Positions 23,650 through 32,190 of a stretch of 34,963 nt of DNA are shown here, in pieces (within the stretch, counting starts at the first letter, position 1; each line of letters begins with the position of its first letter). Position numbers and translations under genes: made by a program. The notes under the pieces are model-generated. The model saw only the letters and a program-made list of their open reading frames with translations, was not told where the DNA came from and searched no databases. Origin of the DNA: Pseudomonadota bacterium (GTDB lineage Bacteria > Bdellovibrionota_C > UBA2361 > OMII01); contig JAPLFS010000014.1 of NCBI GenBank assembly GCA_026390555.1, positions 1 to 34,963 of the forward strand. The letters run 5' to 3'.

Positions 23650-24696
23650 AGCAAAGACCGTTGGGGAGCGCCATGTTGGTCGCAAGGTGTCGGTTATCTC
23701 ATCAATGCATATCTCTAACGTGCTACGACTGCCCTCACGTTGCAGCAATGCGCAGAACGCTCCTGCTCCATGTCCCTCGTGTGGAAAGAGGCGATAGCAC
23801 GCCTGGCTTGAGTATCGGGAGAGATACGGGGCAAGAAGGTCAACGGTAACGGCATGAAACTCGGGAAAGGTTTTAAGAAACCACTCTATATTATTCTCGT
23901 TCTCCTCGCGCGAAAACGTACAGGTTGAATAGAGTAGAGCGCCTCCTGGCGCTACCGTTTTAGCTGAGTTGGCTAATATTCTGCGCTGACGCCCCTCGTT
24001 CATAGAGATAGTCGCGTGGTGGAAAGCTCCGGGAGCAGCTAACCCTTTCAGCAAAAGCGACTGACCGGAACAGGGCGCATCAACAATAACCACATCGGCA
24101 CGGTGCGGTATGCGTTGGGCGAGGCTCTCCGGATCGCACGACGTGACTAGCGCTGGATCCATTCGACATCTTTTATAGTTTGAGATCAGCTGTAAGGTGC
24201 GCTTTCGTATGACCTCATTACCAATCACGATCTGCGGCGAGAGATAACGCGCACCAACGATGCCCTTTCCCCCTGGGGCTGCGCACATATCAAGTAAGAT
24301 GCCGGTAGGTTGCGCCAACTGTGAGAGTGTAGCGCATGCAAAGGTTGAGGAGAGATCGAGGCAGTAGATCTCTCCATTCTGGTGTTGTTCGGATCGACCG
24401 GGCCTTTCCTCTGGGGCTGCAACTGAGATCCAGTCTGGAAGCCAAGCTGCTCTTTGAGTGGCGCTATTACCGACCTGTGCTATCTCGCCCTGTATCTTGC
24501 TCTGTATCTCGCCCCTTAGCCTTACCACCGCCGTTACGGCACGTTCCCCCTGGGCTATAGCTTCTAGAAAAGAGGAGCGCTCAGCACCCTGCTCAAAGAG
24601 TGATTGAGCAACCTTCTCTATGTTTGTAGAGATACTGTTTGTAGAGATGCTGTTTGTGGAGATGCTACTACCCTTTTGGGGGCTCTTTTTGCCCAT
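23521..24696 (-). CDS. RNA m5C methyltransferase (RsmB/NOP2/Sun family)
   Basis: 391 residues from ATG 24696 (AGGG 8 bases upstream; a TTG nine codons earlier is less likely). It has the SAM-binding LLDMCAAPGGKG, the DAPCSGQSLLLKG motif IV and the catalytic LYSTCTFSREENENNIEWFL motif with the Cys of TC. Members methylate C5 of cytidine in rRNA (RsmB, RsmF) or tRNA. An N-terminal NusB-like domain typical of RsmB is absent; instead the N-terminus carries SISTN three times. The basic C-terminus (RKAQRGKWKGRDDKGSRRFK) may bind RNA. The start overlaps the ITPase stop by 29 bases. Substrate unknown. Confidence 0.9.
   Translation of the reverse strand: MGKKSPQKGSSISTNSISTNSISTNIEKVAQSLFEQGAERSSFLEAIAQGERAVTAVVRLRGEIQSKIQGEIAQVGNSATQRAAWLPDWISVAAPEERPGRSEQHQNGEIYCLDLSSTFACATLSQLAQPTGILLDMCAAPGGKGIVGARYLSPQIVIGNEVIRKRTLQLISNYKRCRMDPALVTSCDPESLAQRIPHRADVVIVDAPCSGQSLLLKGLAAPGAFHHATISMNEGRQRRILANSAKTVAPGGALLYSTCTFSREENENNIEWFLKTFPEFHAVTVDLLAPYLSRYSSQACYRLFPHEGHGAGAFCALLQREGSRSTLEICIDEITDTLRPTWRSPTVFALRPAPIKRQEAEHSRKAQRGKWKGRDDKGSRRFKRFTADDQE
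24622..24666 (-). repeat. 3 x 15 bp in-frame tandem repeat inside the methyltransferase gene
   Basis: Three near-identical 15-base units (24622-24636, 24637-24651, 24652-24666), with the core GTTTGTAGAGAT and a variable end, encode SISTN three times near the N-terminus. The reading frame is kept. Confidence 0.8.
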
Positions 24697-25282
24697 GCTT
24701 TTGGCCCTGATAAAATCTCTCAAGCTGATTACGGAGATCGTGCAGCGCTTTTACCCGCATACTAAATAGAGCTTTCTCCTCTTTCGACATCTCCCCCATA
24801 GTTTTTGAGCTGCCGGTTGGTTGGAAGATAGAGTCCCATCCGAAACCGCTACCACGGGGAGGTACCACCTCACCCGCAACGATCCCCTCTCCGTAGATAA
24901 AGCTCTGCGGTCCAAGGGCGAGTCCAAATATAGTGCGCACCTCAGCTCTGCAATCATTACGGGTTGCCGCCAACTGATACACCCCTTCGCTGCCGAGCGC
25001 TTTTAGGAACCATTTGATAAGTGGACCGGGGAGTCCGTTGAGGGCCACTAACGAGAGCGAGGTGTCCTCGATCAGAACTGGAGAGTATCCCTGGTTCAAC
25101 GCCGCCTGCGCCTTTGCGATCACAACCTTGCGGGGTTCAAGCTCCTGCAGCTCAGGCAGGTCTAGGTCAACGTGCCGCATCTTGCCCAGAACGGCCTCGA
25201 CCTCTTCGAGCTTAAAACGGTTTCCAGTTACGAAGAACGCATCCTGAAGAACCTTATCGATCTTATCCCAACGTCCCGGCAT
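24668..25282 (-). CDS. Inosine triphosphate pyrophosphatase (Ham1/ITPA-type)
   Basis: 204 residues from ATG 25282 (a TTG at 25294 is possible). It hydrolyses non-canonical purine NTPs (dITP, XTP) to monophosphates, protecting DNA and RNA. The motifs VTGNRFKLEEV, EDTSLSLVALNGLPGPLIKW, GSGFGWDSIFQPTGSSKTM and EMSKEEKALFSMRVKAL are present. The GLPGPLIKWFL and GFGWD..FQP forms match the eukaryotic/archaeal ITPA branch rather than bacterial RdgB (ADDSGL, GGAPGIYSAR, GFGYDPIF). Cytoplasmic. It overlaps the methyltransferase start by 29 bases, so the two are probably co-transcribed. No promoter was confidently found upstream. Confidence 0.9.
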   Translation of the reverse strand: MPGRWDKIDKVLQDAFFVTGNRFKLEEVEAVLGKMRHVDLDLPELQELEPRKVVIAKAQAALNQGYSPVLIEDTSLSLVALNGLPGPLIKWFLKALGSEGVYQLAATRNDCRAEVRTIFGLALGPQSFIYGEGIVAGEVVPPRGSGFGWDSIFQPTGSSKTMGEMSKEEKALFSMRVKALHDLRNQLERFYQGQKHGQKEPPKG

Positions 25283-25294
25283 AGAGCTAAACAA

Positions 25295-25643
25295 TTTGCG
25301 GGGTAAATCTCCCCATTTTATTAGAGTACCACACGAGACCCTTGAAGGGTCCCAGTAGCCTATTCACAGCAGCCTATCCGTTAAGATGAATAACTCTTAG
25401 TGAAAGGTCTGCTTATCACTGTCAATTATCACTGTAAGTTACCAAATACTCAGTGTATTATTAACCATTAAGGTAACTAGCCAGCATATTCGATAAATAT
25501 TCGCATACGCTAATGACACTCAATAGCCCCTAAGGGGCCGACCAATCGAATTACCTATGAAACTTCACGGTAATCTCAATAGCTTGAATCGCTACATTAA
25601 ACTACTGTGACCAGTTACAAACTCGTTTTTATGAGATCTATTT
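25295..25643. other. Intergenic region with a palindrome and repeat B copy 2
   Basis: The 349 bp between hisS and the ITPase gene hold no supported gene. They contain a 15-base perfect palindrome (25337-25351, GACCCTT-G-AAGGGTC), repeat B copy 2, and a perfect GCCCCTAAGGGGC palindrome at 25526-25538. No clear terminator for hisS was seen. Confidence 0.6.
25473..25541 (+). repeat. Repeat B, copy 2
   Basis: Second copy of the 18488-18556 element (63 of 69 identical, same orientation). Its 3' part includes a perfect palindrome, GCCCCT-A-AGGGGC. Matching ends abruptly after GCCGA in both copies. Confidence 0.85.
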
Positions 25644-26954
25644 TTACGCTATCGTCCTAGCCCACTCCGCTAAGTTTTCAATCTTGGCCTGCTCCTTCGT
25701 AACGAGGTCCTTGACCTTTACCTCACGCGTAGCGGCATCGATAAAGAGCACATACCGTACCCCTTTTGATTCAGCGTACTCGATCTGCTTGCCGAGCTTA
25801 GGGGCTTTATAGAAGACCTCCGTTGGTAAGCCAGCAGAGCGCAACTGTTGTGCAACATCGTTGCTTAACCTTCGATCGTCCTCTGAATACACGGTGACAA
25901 GTGCCCGTGTTGGGCTTCTCTGGCTAGTTGATATTAGCCCCTCTGTGAACGCCAGCTCCATTAAGCGTGATAATCCAACAGAGACGCCAACTCCCGGTAG
26001 CTTCTGTGTTGTAAACTCAGAGGCGAGATCCTCATACCGTCCACCTGAAAAGACTGAACCGAACTCTGGATACTTAATCAGGGTCGTTTCAACGATTAGA
26101 CCGGTATAGTAGTTAAGTCCCCGTGCTAAACTAAGATCCACTACAGCGCTGTTCTTAACCGACTCGGGCAATAGCTCCCAGATCGTAACTAGATCCTGCA
26201 CCCCTTCGGTAATCAAGGGGCTTATAAGCTTTAACGGAGCAAGGCGCTCAGTAAGTTTATCGGCCGAACACCGGATCTCGGTCGTCTTAATAATCGCCTC
26301 AACCGCCGCTTCAGAGATGCCCGATATCTTCTGCAACTCGGCTCTCACACCTTCGGCTCCTATCTTTTGTAACTTATCGACTATAACGATTGCAGCCCTA
26401 CACGCCGACTCATCTAGTCCAAGCTCAGAATACAGGCCACTCAACAACTTTCTGTTATTAATACGGATGGAGTACTCACCAAACTGCAGCGCATCCATAA
26501 CGAGCCCGATCACCGACACAACCTCGGCATCACATGAGAGTGGCAGCTCATCACGGGCTATTATATCGATATCGAACTGATAGAACTCGCGGAAGCGACC
26601 CTTCTGTGGACGGTCGCCGCGCCATACCTTCTGACACTGATAACGCTTAAACGGAAAGCTAAGGAAGCTACCGTGCTGCGCAACGTAGCGCGCTAGCGGC
26701 ACGGTCAGATCGAAGTGTAGCGCCAACTCGGCATCATCGCTCTCATCGGCCTTAAGGCGTTTGACTGCAAAGATCTCCTTGTCAATTATCCCCTTAGATC
26801 CGAGGGTCGAGATCAGCTCTACCGCCGGTGTTTCGATCGGAGTAAATCCAAAACTTTCATAGATCGCACGAATCGTGCTGATAACACGATCCTCTGCAAT
26901 CTTCTGCTCCGGTAACCACTCGGGAAATCCCGATATTTTTCCAATTTTTGCCAT
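25644..26954 (-). CDS. hisS: Histidyl-tRNA synthetase
   Basis: 436 residues from ATG 26954, a normal length. The frame extends 37 codons further, but that part is unlike HisRS, and the family N-terminus (KISGFPEWLPEQ.....R) begins just after this Met. It charges tRNA-His using ATP. It shows class II motif 2 (RPQKGRFREFYQFDIDII), the histidine-specific ARGLNYYTGLIVE motif, GGRYEDLASEF and motif 3 (GVGVSVGLSRLMEL), plus the C-terminal anticodon-binding domain. It is transcribed divergently from the small gene at 27059 across a ~100 bp gap. Cytoplasmic. Confidence 0.96.
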   Translation of the reverse strand: MAKIGKISGFPEWLPEQKIAEDRVISTIRAIYESFGFTPIETPAVELISTLGSKGIIDKEIFAVKRLKADESDDAELALHFDLTVPLARYVAQHGSFLSFPFKRYQCQKVWRGDRPQKGRFREFYQFDIDIIARDELPLSCDAEVVSVIGLVMDALQFGEYSIRINNRKLLSGLYSELGLDESACRAAIVIVDKLQKIGAEGVRAELQKISGISEAAVEAIIKTTEIRCSADKLTERLAPLKLISPLITEGVQDLVTIWELLPESVKNSAVVDLSLARGLNYYTGLIVETTLIKYPEFGSVFSGGRYEDLASEFTTQKLPGVGVSVGLSRLMELAFTEGLISTSQRSPTRALVTVYSEDDRRLSNDVAQQLRSAGLPTEVFYKAPKLGKQIEYAESKGVRYVLFIDAATREVKVKDLVTKEQAKIENLAEWARTIA

Positions 26955-27011
26955 AGTTACTAGCACCCTACACCACCCCAGACCTGTCGAACATAAAAAC
27001 TTCCCAAAGAA

Positions 27012-27041
27012 TTGAAATATCTGTATATTGCGGAGCATACT
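27012..27041 (+). promoter_or_regulatory. Candidate promoter for the 27059 gene
   Basis: TTGAAA (27012-27017) and CATACT (27036-27041) are separated by 18 bases. The latter ends 17 bases before ATG 27059, which leaves room for the AGGTG ribosome site. Confidence 0.4.
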
Positions 27042-27058
27042 TTTTACAGGTGACGAGC

Positions 27059-27316
27059 ATGGCAAAGATCCCGTGGAGTCGTATTAGAGAGGCGTTTGAA
27101 GGTGAGTGGATTGAGCTCACTAATTACGCCTGGAAGCCGGAACACATGCACCCTGACGCCGGTCACGTTCGAAACCATAATTCAAATCGCAAAGAGCTCC
27201 TTAAGACGATCGCCCGTTTAGGAAGGGTTGATGGCGCCGTTGTCCTTTTTGTGGGATCCTCGCTACCTGGAATACTCTCTCAGGAGCAGTTTGAGTCTCG
27301 GGTAGGCAACCTCTAG
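27059..27316 (+). CDS. Hypothetical small protein, 85 aa
   Basis: 85 residues from ATG 27059. AGGTG lies six bases upstream, which decides this start over an in-frame GTG at 27050. The composition is soluble and rich in Trp, His and charged residues (WSRIREAFEGEWIELTNYAW, MHPDAGHVRNHNSN). A hydrophobic segment (GAVVLFVGSS) looks like a beta-strand core rather than a membrane helix. No family was recognised. It is divergent from hisS with a plausible promoter, and 53 bp before the GH3 gene in the same direction. Function unknown. Confidence 0.7.
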   Translation: MAKIPWSRIREAFEGEWIELTNYAWKPEHMHPDAGHVRNHNSNRKELLKTIARLGRVDGAVVLFVGSSLPGILSQEQFESRVGNL

Positions 27317-27369
27317 GGGTCGCTCCCCTCTGCCACAAAATTACAGTAAATAGATTCACTAAAGCTGAC

Positions 27370-28941
27370 ATGATCGACGCAACCCCCCTGCTCCGCCTCT
27401 ACGCTCGCTGGCGCAACGAACAGTTAGCGTCTCAGTGCCCTGCTGATACACAGAGAAAGCAGCTCCTCTCTCTAGTAAAAACCGCCGCCAATACGACCTT
27501 CGGAAAGCAGCACGGCTTCTCATCTATCGGTTCAGTTGAGGAGTATCAGAAACGGGTTCCACTTAGAAAATACGAAAACTTTTGGGAGGAGTTCTGGAAG
27601 GCGCCCTTCCCCAACCTGCAAGATTGCACCTGGCCCGGCACCATTAAGTTTTTTCCCGTTAGCTCAGGAACCTCCTCGGGCACGACTAAATACATCCCGT
27701 GCTCGGACGCCATGCTGCGCTCTAATACCAAGGCCGGCATAGACCTATTAGCGCACCACGTTACAAACCGGCCACACTCGCGCCTCTTAGGTGGCAAGAG
27801 TTTTATGCTCGGTGGAAGTACAGATTTAACATCCCCAGCGCCAGATATATTCTTGGGGGATTTAAGCGGAATCGCTGTAAAAACCTTACCCTGGTGGCTC
27901 CGTTCGCGTTATTTTCCGCCGGCGCACCTAGCTCTTCTAAAGAACTGGGAAGAGAAGATAGACACCCTAGCGCAACTCTCGCTCGCAGAGGATATTCGAA
28001 TGATCTCCGGCATACCTGCCTGGTTACTTATCTTCTTTGATAAACTAAGCGCGCTCAAACCTGAAACTGCCGGGAAGCTCTCCGATATCTACACTAACCT
28101 TGAGATGATAGTTCACGGCGGCGTAAATTTCTCGCCCTACGTTGGTCGGTTCAGAGAGGCGCTTGCGGGCAGCTCAGCAGAGCTGCGCGAGGTCTACCCG
28201 GCGAGCGAGGGCTTTATCGCTGTCGCCGATCGCGGCTATGGAGACGGCCTGCGCATGAATCTCGATCACGGACTATTCTTTGAATTCGTTCCACTTGAGG
28301 AGCTCGATAGCCCCACTCCAACGCGCCACTGGATCGAGAACGTCGTGCGGGACACGAACTACGCAGTCGTACTAACAACCTGTGCGGGGCTGTGGTCGTA
28401 CGTTATCGGAGATACCGTACGGTTCGTCGATACAGAGACCCCACGCATACTAGTAACCGGAAGAACCTCTTACTACCTCTCAGCGTTCGGCGAGCACCTA
28501 ATCGGTGAGGAGATTGAGGACGGTATCGTAACGGCGGCACAGCAGATCGGTGTAGATATAGTTGATTACACCGTTGGGCCGATCTTTCCTGAGCAAGCTG
28601 GAGAGCTCGGAGGACACATCTTTATTATCGAGTTTGTTGGTGAAACCCCAGCTCCAGAGAACCTTGAGATCTTTGCAGCAACGCTCGACCAGCGGCTCTC
28701 TCAGCGCAACGAAGACTACGCTGCACACCGTTCGGGTGGCTTTGGTCTTAAGCCACCCACAATCCTGGCGGTTAATACGGGGTGCTTTGCAGCCTGGATG
28801 AAGGGTCGCGGCAAGCTAGGGGGGCAAAACAAGGTGCCACGCATTATTACAAATCTTGTGATGCTCAGCGAACTAGTTGAATTTACAAAGATAGATAGAT
28901 CTATCGAGCAGCTCCCTGCCGCTCTGGCTAATCACCCGTAA
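27370..28941 (+). CDS. GH3 auxin-responsive-promoter-family adenylating enzyme
   Basis: 523 residues, typical of the GH3 family, which joins acyl acids to amino acids or other acceptors via an acyl-adenylate. Family motifs are SSGTSSGTTKYIP (ATP/AMP P-loop), YPASEGFIAVADRGYG, LWSYVIGDTVRF, GRTSYYLSAFGEHL and a C-terminal KGRGKLGGQNKVPRI. Cytoplasmic. In plants GH3 conjugates auxin and jasmonate; bacterial members occur in several phyla with unknown substrates. No clear ribosome site precedes the ATG. The downstream membrane-protein gene is 37 bp away. The acceptor and acid cannot be told from sequence. Confidence 0.9.
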   Translation: MIDATPLLRLYARWRNEQLASQCPADTQRKQLLSLVKTAANTTFGKQHGFSSIGSVEEYQKRVPLRKYENFWEEFWKAPFPNLQDCTWPGTIKFFPVSSGTSSGTTKYIPCSDAMLRSNTKAGIDLLAHHVTNRPHSRLLGGKSFMLGGSTDLTSPAPDIFLGDLSGIAVKTLPWWLRSRYFPPAHLALLKNWEEKIDTLAQLSLAEDIRMISGIPAWLLIFFDKLSALKPETAGKLSDIYTNLEMIVHGGVNFSPYVGRFREALAGSSAELREVYPASEGFIAVADRGYGDGLRMNLDHGLFFEFVPLEELDSPTPTRHWIENVVRDTNYAVVLTTCAGLWSYVIGDTVRFVDTETPRILVTGRTSYYLSAFGEHLIGEEIEDGIVTAAQQIGVDIVDYTVGPIFPEQAGELGGHIFIIEFVGETPAPENLEIFAATLDQRLSQRNEDYAAHRSGGFGLKPPTILAVNTGCFAAWMKGRGKLGGQNKVPRIITNLVMLSELVEFTKIDRSIEQLPAALANHP

Positions 28942-28978
28942 TTTGCAAAGGGTCACCTACGCGGACTACAATGGGGCC

Positions 28979-29716
28979 ATGTCGATAGCCACCCTCCTCT
29001 CTGTACTGATACTCTATCCCCTGGCGCTGCTTGGAGATGGCTGCATCCTGATAGCTATCGCACTTGCTGCGACCGTAAGTGGTCGTGCTTGGCTATGGGG
29101 GCTTTCGTTCGGATTATTTCATACCTTATACGGGGTGCTTGGTATCATTATAGCCTCCGAGGTGGCTGAATATTCAGAGATGCTTGGCGAGCTCTTTGTA
29201 CTGGGAGGGGCTCTCTTTCTACTCTGGCACTTTATGCACCACCGGGTTCATCACCGCATGCAGGGGGATTGTAGCTGTGAGAACCACCCGGCGATCTCGG
29301 TACGTCCGATCACTATCATCTCAACCGCTGCGGCGCTCTCGTTGCATGCCCTTGCTGGTGGCGCCGTTATACGAAACATAACCGGGGAGCTCTCAGATAT
29401 CTCGCTGATGGTGCTTATTAGCGCGGCCTCGCTGATGGTGGGGGGTATTATCTCTATTATAGTGTTACTCGGTGATAGGGAGCGTGGCTCAATCCTAAAA
29501 GCGCTCGACAAACTCCCTGGAATCGTTGCCTTTATCCTTTCAGGGGTTTCATTTTGGTGCCTCTACCAATTTGTCTCTAAAGCTACGCACCTATCTAATG
29601 TCATTTCAGTAATTTTTGTAGTGGCCGCACTCGCGCTCTCTATAGCGCTTGGCTACAGCGTCCATGAGCGCAGCGCCAATAAAGTTGTGCGAATTACCCC
29701 CAGGCAATATCGATAA
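28979..29716 (+). CDS. Polytopic membrane protein, MntP/LysE-like topology (tentative)
   Basis: 245 residues from ATG 28979; a TTG at 28943 is possible but less likely. About six hydrophobic helices are visible. The first repeat has LLGDGCILIAIALAATVSGR then FGLFHTLYGVLGIII; the second half has ISTAAALSLHALAGGAVI. This two-half pattern with an Asp/Gly in the first helix resembles the MntP (Mn efflux) or LysE superfamily, but the match is by topology only. A His-rich loop (HFMHHRVHHRMQGDCSCENH) could bind metal ions. It follows the GH3 gene by 37 bp and lies about 117 bp before the desaturase gene. Confidence 0.6.
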   Translation: MSIATLLSVLILYPLALLGDGCILIAIALAATVSGRAWLWGLSFGLFHTLYGVLGIIIASEVAEYSEMLGELFVLGGALFLLWHFMHHRVHHRMQGDCSCENHPAISVRPITIISTAAALSLHALAGGAVIRNITGELSDISLMVLISAASLMVGGIISIIVLLGDRERGSILKALDKLPGIVAFILSGVSFWCLYQFVSKATHLSNVISVIFVVAALALSIALGYSVHERSANKVVRITPRQYR

Positions 29717-29756
29717 CCACACTAATTAACACTAGTATTTTAAGACCACTAGGGGT

Positions 29757-29787
29757 TTGCATAGGGCGGCATTTCCTTTACTATAAC
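29757..29787 (+). promoter_or_regulatory. Candidate promoter of the desaturase gene
   Basis: TTGCAT (29757-29762) and TATAAC (29782-29787) have a 19-base spacer. They lie about 47 bases before ATG 29834, which has an AGGGA ribosome site 7 bases upstream. Confidence 0.35.
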
Positions 29788-29833
29788 ACTCAATAGACTA
29801 GCCTACGAGCTACCACAGGATAGGGAATATACG

Positions 29834-30727
29834 ATGACCACAAAAGAAAACCCGCTCAGCCCGATGAACCTGATAAAACAGAGCGCATTCTGGATGATTC
29901 ACCTCGGCTGCTTTGCGGTCTTCTGGGTTGGGTTTAGCTGGACGGCGCTGTTGCTCTGTGTCGCCCTCTATGCGGTAAGGATGTTCGGTGTTACCGGCGT
30001 TTACCACCGCTACTTCTCTCACCGTTCATACCAAACAAGTCGCTGGTTTCAGTTCGTACTGGCGTTTCTTGGCGCAACCTCTGCGCAGAAGGGCCCGATC
30101 TGGTGGGCCTCTCACCACCGCCATCACCATCAGCACTCAGATACTGAGGAGGACGTTCATCCTCCAGGAATATACGGTTTGTGGTGGGCGCACGTTGGCT
30201 GGGTGCTTAGCACTCAGTTCGTCGGAACTCGGGAGGAGCTCGTAAAGGATCTCGTTAAGTTTCCAGAGCTCAGGTTACTCGATGTCTACCATCTGGTCCC
30301 GCCGCTCTGTCTTATATTTGCGACGCTCGGACTTGGTTTTGCGCTTGAGGCGTACGCTCCTGGGCTTCACACGAGCGCCTCACAGCTCTTTGTCTGGGGC
30401 TTTTGTATCAGCACCACGTTGCTCTACCACGGCACGTTTTGTATCAACTCGTTTGCGCATGTGCTTGGCCGCCCACGCTTTGAGACCGGAGATGATAGCA
30501 AGAATAGCTTTCTACTAGCGCTAATAACGCTCGGCGAGGGGTGGCACAACAATCACCACCGTTATCCAGGCTCTGAGCGTCAGGGGTTCTATTGGTGGGA
30601 GGTTGATATCTCGCACTACACCCTCAAGGGCCTCTCGTGGCTCGGCCTAGTGTGGGATCTACGGGAACCACCGGAGCGCATCTACCAGGAAGCACGCGAC
30701 CGTAAGGCTCAGCTAAAGGCGGCCTAG
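29834..30727 (+). CDS. Acyl-CoA (delta-9-type) fatty-acid desaturase
   Basis: 297 residues. It has the three histidine boxes of the membrane di-iron desaturases: HRYFSH (58-63), HHRHHHQH near 94-101 and HNNHHR near residue 240. Four hydrophobic helices are placed as in stearoyl-CoA desaturases. It introduces a cis double bond into acyl chains using O2 and electrons from ferredoxin or cytochrome b5-type partners, at the inner membrane. A good ribosome site (AGGGA) precedes the ATG. The need for O2 implies the organism meets oxygen at least at times, which matters for reading the redox cluster. No dedicated electron donor gene is adjacent. Confidence 0.94.
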   Translation: MTTKENPLSPMNLIKQSAFWMIHLGCFAVFWVGFSWTALLLCVALYAVRMFGVTGVYHRYFSHRSYQTSRWFQFVLAFLGATSAQKGPIWWASHHRHHHQHSDTEEDVHPPGIYGLWWAHVGWVLSTQFVGTREELVKDLVKFPELRLLDVYHLVPPLCLIFATLGLGFALEAYAPGLHTSASQLFVWGFCISTTLLYHGTFCINSFAHVLGRPRFETGDDSKNSFLLALITLGEGWHNNHHRYPGSERQGFYWWEVDISHYTLKGLSWLGLVWDLREPPERIYQEARDRKAQLKAA

Positions 30728-30748
30728 GGCTGCTAGCCTTTTCATCAG

Positions 30749-30777
30749 TTGCCTCTTGTGGTTGCAAAGAGTTATAT
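30749..30777 (+). promoter_or_regulatory. Candidate promoter of the DUF4143 ATPase gene
   Basis: TTGCCT (30749-30754), then a 17-base spacer, then TTATAT (30772-30777), about 42 bases before ATG 30820. An AAAGGC/GCCTTT inverted repeat followed by T lies just upstream (near 30717-30743) and may be a weak terminator of the desaturase gene. Confidence 0.35.
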
Positions 30778-30819
30778 CTTCATGCATGATGCTACATATT
30801 TGTCTGCCTTATATGACAC

Positions 30820-32028
30820 ATGCTACATAGAGCAATTAACCTACCGGAATCTCACAGCTTTTTTCTTTTCGGCGCTCGTGGAGCCGGCAAAAGCTGGATC
30901 CTACGCAGCAGGCTGCCCGCGGAATCAACGCATATTATCGATCTCCTTACAGCGCGGGACTTTGATGAGTTCTCTCGCAACCCTGAGAGGCTCTCCGATC
31001 GGATCGCCCGTCTTCCCAGCACTGGGGTTCAGTGGGTAGTTATCGATGAGGTGCAGCGTGTGCCGGAGCTGCTCAATATGGTTCACCTTGAGATTGAGGC
31101 GCACAGCCGATCCCGTATGGGGGTGGGAGCTGAGCGACCGAAGGATCGACAACTCTACTTCGCGCTAACTGGGTCAAGCGCTCGAAAGCTACGGCGCGGA
31201 AAAGCTAACCTCCTGGCTGGGCGGGCGTTTTTGCGGTACCTCTTTCCCCTTACGCAGCCAGAGCTACCGGAGGGGTTCTCACTGCACGATGCGCTACGCT
31301 GGGGAACGTTACCGCGTGTTGTCCTTTCAACATCGAATGAGGAGCGTAAAGAGATCCTCAACGTATATGTGCACACATACCTGCGTGAAGAGATCCTAGA
31401 GGAGCAGCTCGCCCGCTCAGCACCTCCATTTCGACGTTTCCTGGAGGTTGCAGCCCAAAGTAATGGAAAGATCATCAACTACACCGCTATCGCCCGAGAT
31501 GTGGGGGTTAGTCCGCATACGGTGCAGAGCTACTATCAGATCCTTGAGGATACCCTATTAGCGGAGCGCCTTGATCCGTTTCACGAGTCAATTCGCAAGC
31601 GACAACGCGCTGCCCCAAAATACTACTTCTTTGACCTCGGAGTTCAACGTGCGCTATTGGGAGCGCTTGATGAGATCCCGTCGCCCAAAACATATGGATT
31701 CGGTCAAGCATTTGAGCACTTTGTGGTATGCGAAGCCCTCAGACAAAACTCCTACCTCTCAAAATCGTTTCGATTTTCGTATCTTTGCACAAAAGACGAC
31801 GTCGAGATCGATCTAGTAATTGAGAGGCCTGGCGCGCCGAAAGCTCTCGTTGAGATTAAATCGACCGATAACGTTCGCGAAGATCACCTTCGATCTCTTA
31901 TCTCACTCGGACGGGACATCCCAAATGCCGAGCGGTTCTGCCTCTCGCTTGATCCCACACCCCGCATCACGTCTGGTATTAACGTGCTGCCCTGGAATCT
32001 AGGGCTACGTGAGATAGGGCTTGGTTAG
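30820..32028 (+). CDS. AAA_14/DUF4143-type P-loop ATPase
   Basis: 402 residues. An N-terminal AAA+ ATPase with Walker A GARGAGKS (about 19-26) and Walker B WVVIDEVQRVPELL (about 72-85) is followed by a DUF4143-like C-terminal half. That half contains a winged-helix-like part (GKIINYTAIARDVGVSPHTV) and a restriction-endonuclease-like core (FGQAFEHFVVCEAL, DVEIDLVIERPGAPKALVEI, KS). The D-x-E-I-D...E-I-K pattern resembles a PD-(D/E)XK nuclease site. These proteins are widespread and often duplicated; their role is unclear, though some are linked to toxin-antitoxin or mobile contexts. It stands alone between desaturase and glycosyltransferase genes. Confidence 0.88.
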   Translation: MLHRAINLPESHSFFLFGARGAGKSWILRSRLPAESTHIIDLLTARDFDEFSRNPERLSDRIARLPSTGVQWVVIDEVQRVPELLNMVHLEIEAHSRSRMGVGAERPKDRQLYFALTGSSARKLRRGKANLLAGRAFLRYLFPLTQPELPEGFSLHDALRWGTLPRVVLSTSNEERKEILNVYVHTYLREEILEEQLARSAPPFRRFLEVAAQSNGKIINYTAIARDVGVSPHTVQSYYQILEDTLLAERLDPFHESIRKRQRAAPKYYFFDLGVQRALLGALDEIPSPKTYGFGQAFEHFVVCEALRQNSYLSKSFRFSYLCTKDDVEIDLVIERPGAPKALVEIKSTDNVREDHLRSLISLGRDIPNAERFCLSLDPTPRITSGINVLPWNLGLREIGLG

Positions 32029-32069
32029 TCCATTTTATCAGTTACGTTTCCCCAGTAACTTCATAGGCC

Positions 32070-32099
32070 TTACACAGAATGTGCACACGCTAGTATAAT
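32070..32099 (+). promoter_or_regulatory. Candidate promoter of the glycosyltransferase gene
   Basis: TTACAC (32070-32075), an 18-base spacer, then a perfect TATAAT (32094-32099), about 90 bases before ATG 32191. The leader contains an AGGAGG and a CCCTG/CAGGG inverted repeat, but there is no ribosome site directly at the ATG. Confidence 0.5.
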
Positions 32100-32190
32100 T
32101 ACGGTTGCTTAGGTAAAAACTGCGCCCAGGAGGCCCTGCTCATCATCAAAACAGGGTAAACTTAGCTATATTAGGGCCTAGCCACCGACC

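Noticed and set aside
26955-27065. N-terminal extension of HisS and the longer flavoprotein start at 11364
   Set aside because: Neither extension resembles its family; both cover likely promoter DNA, and the internal ATG matches the known N-termini.
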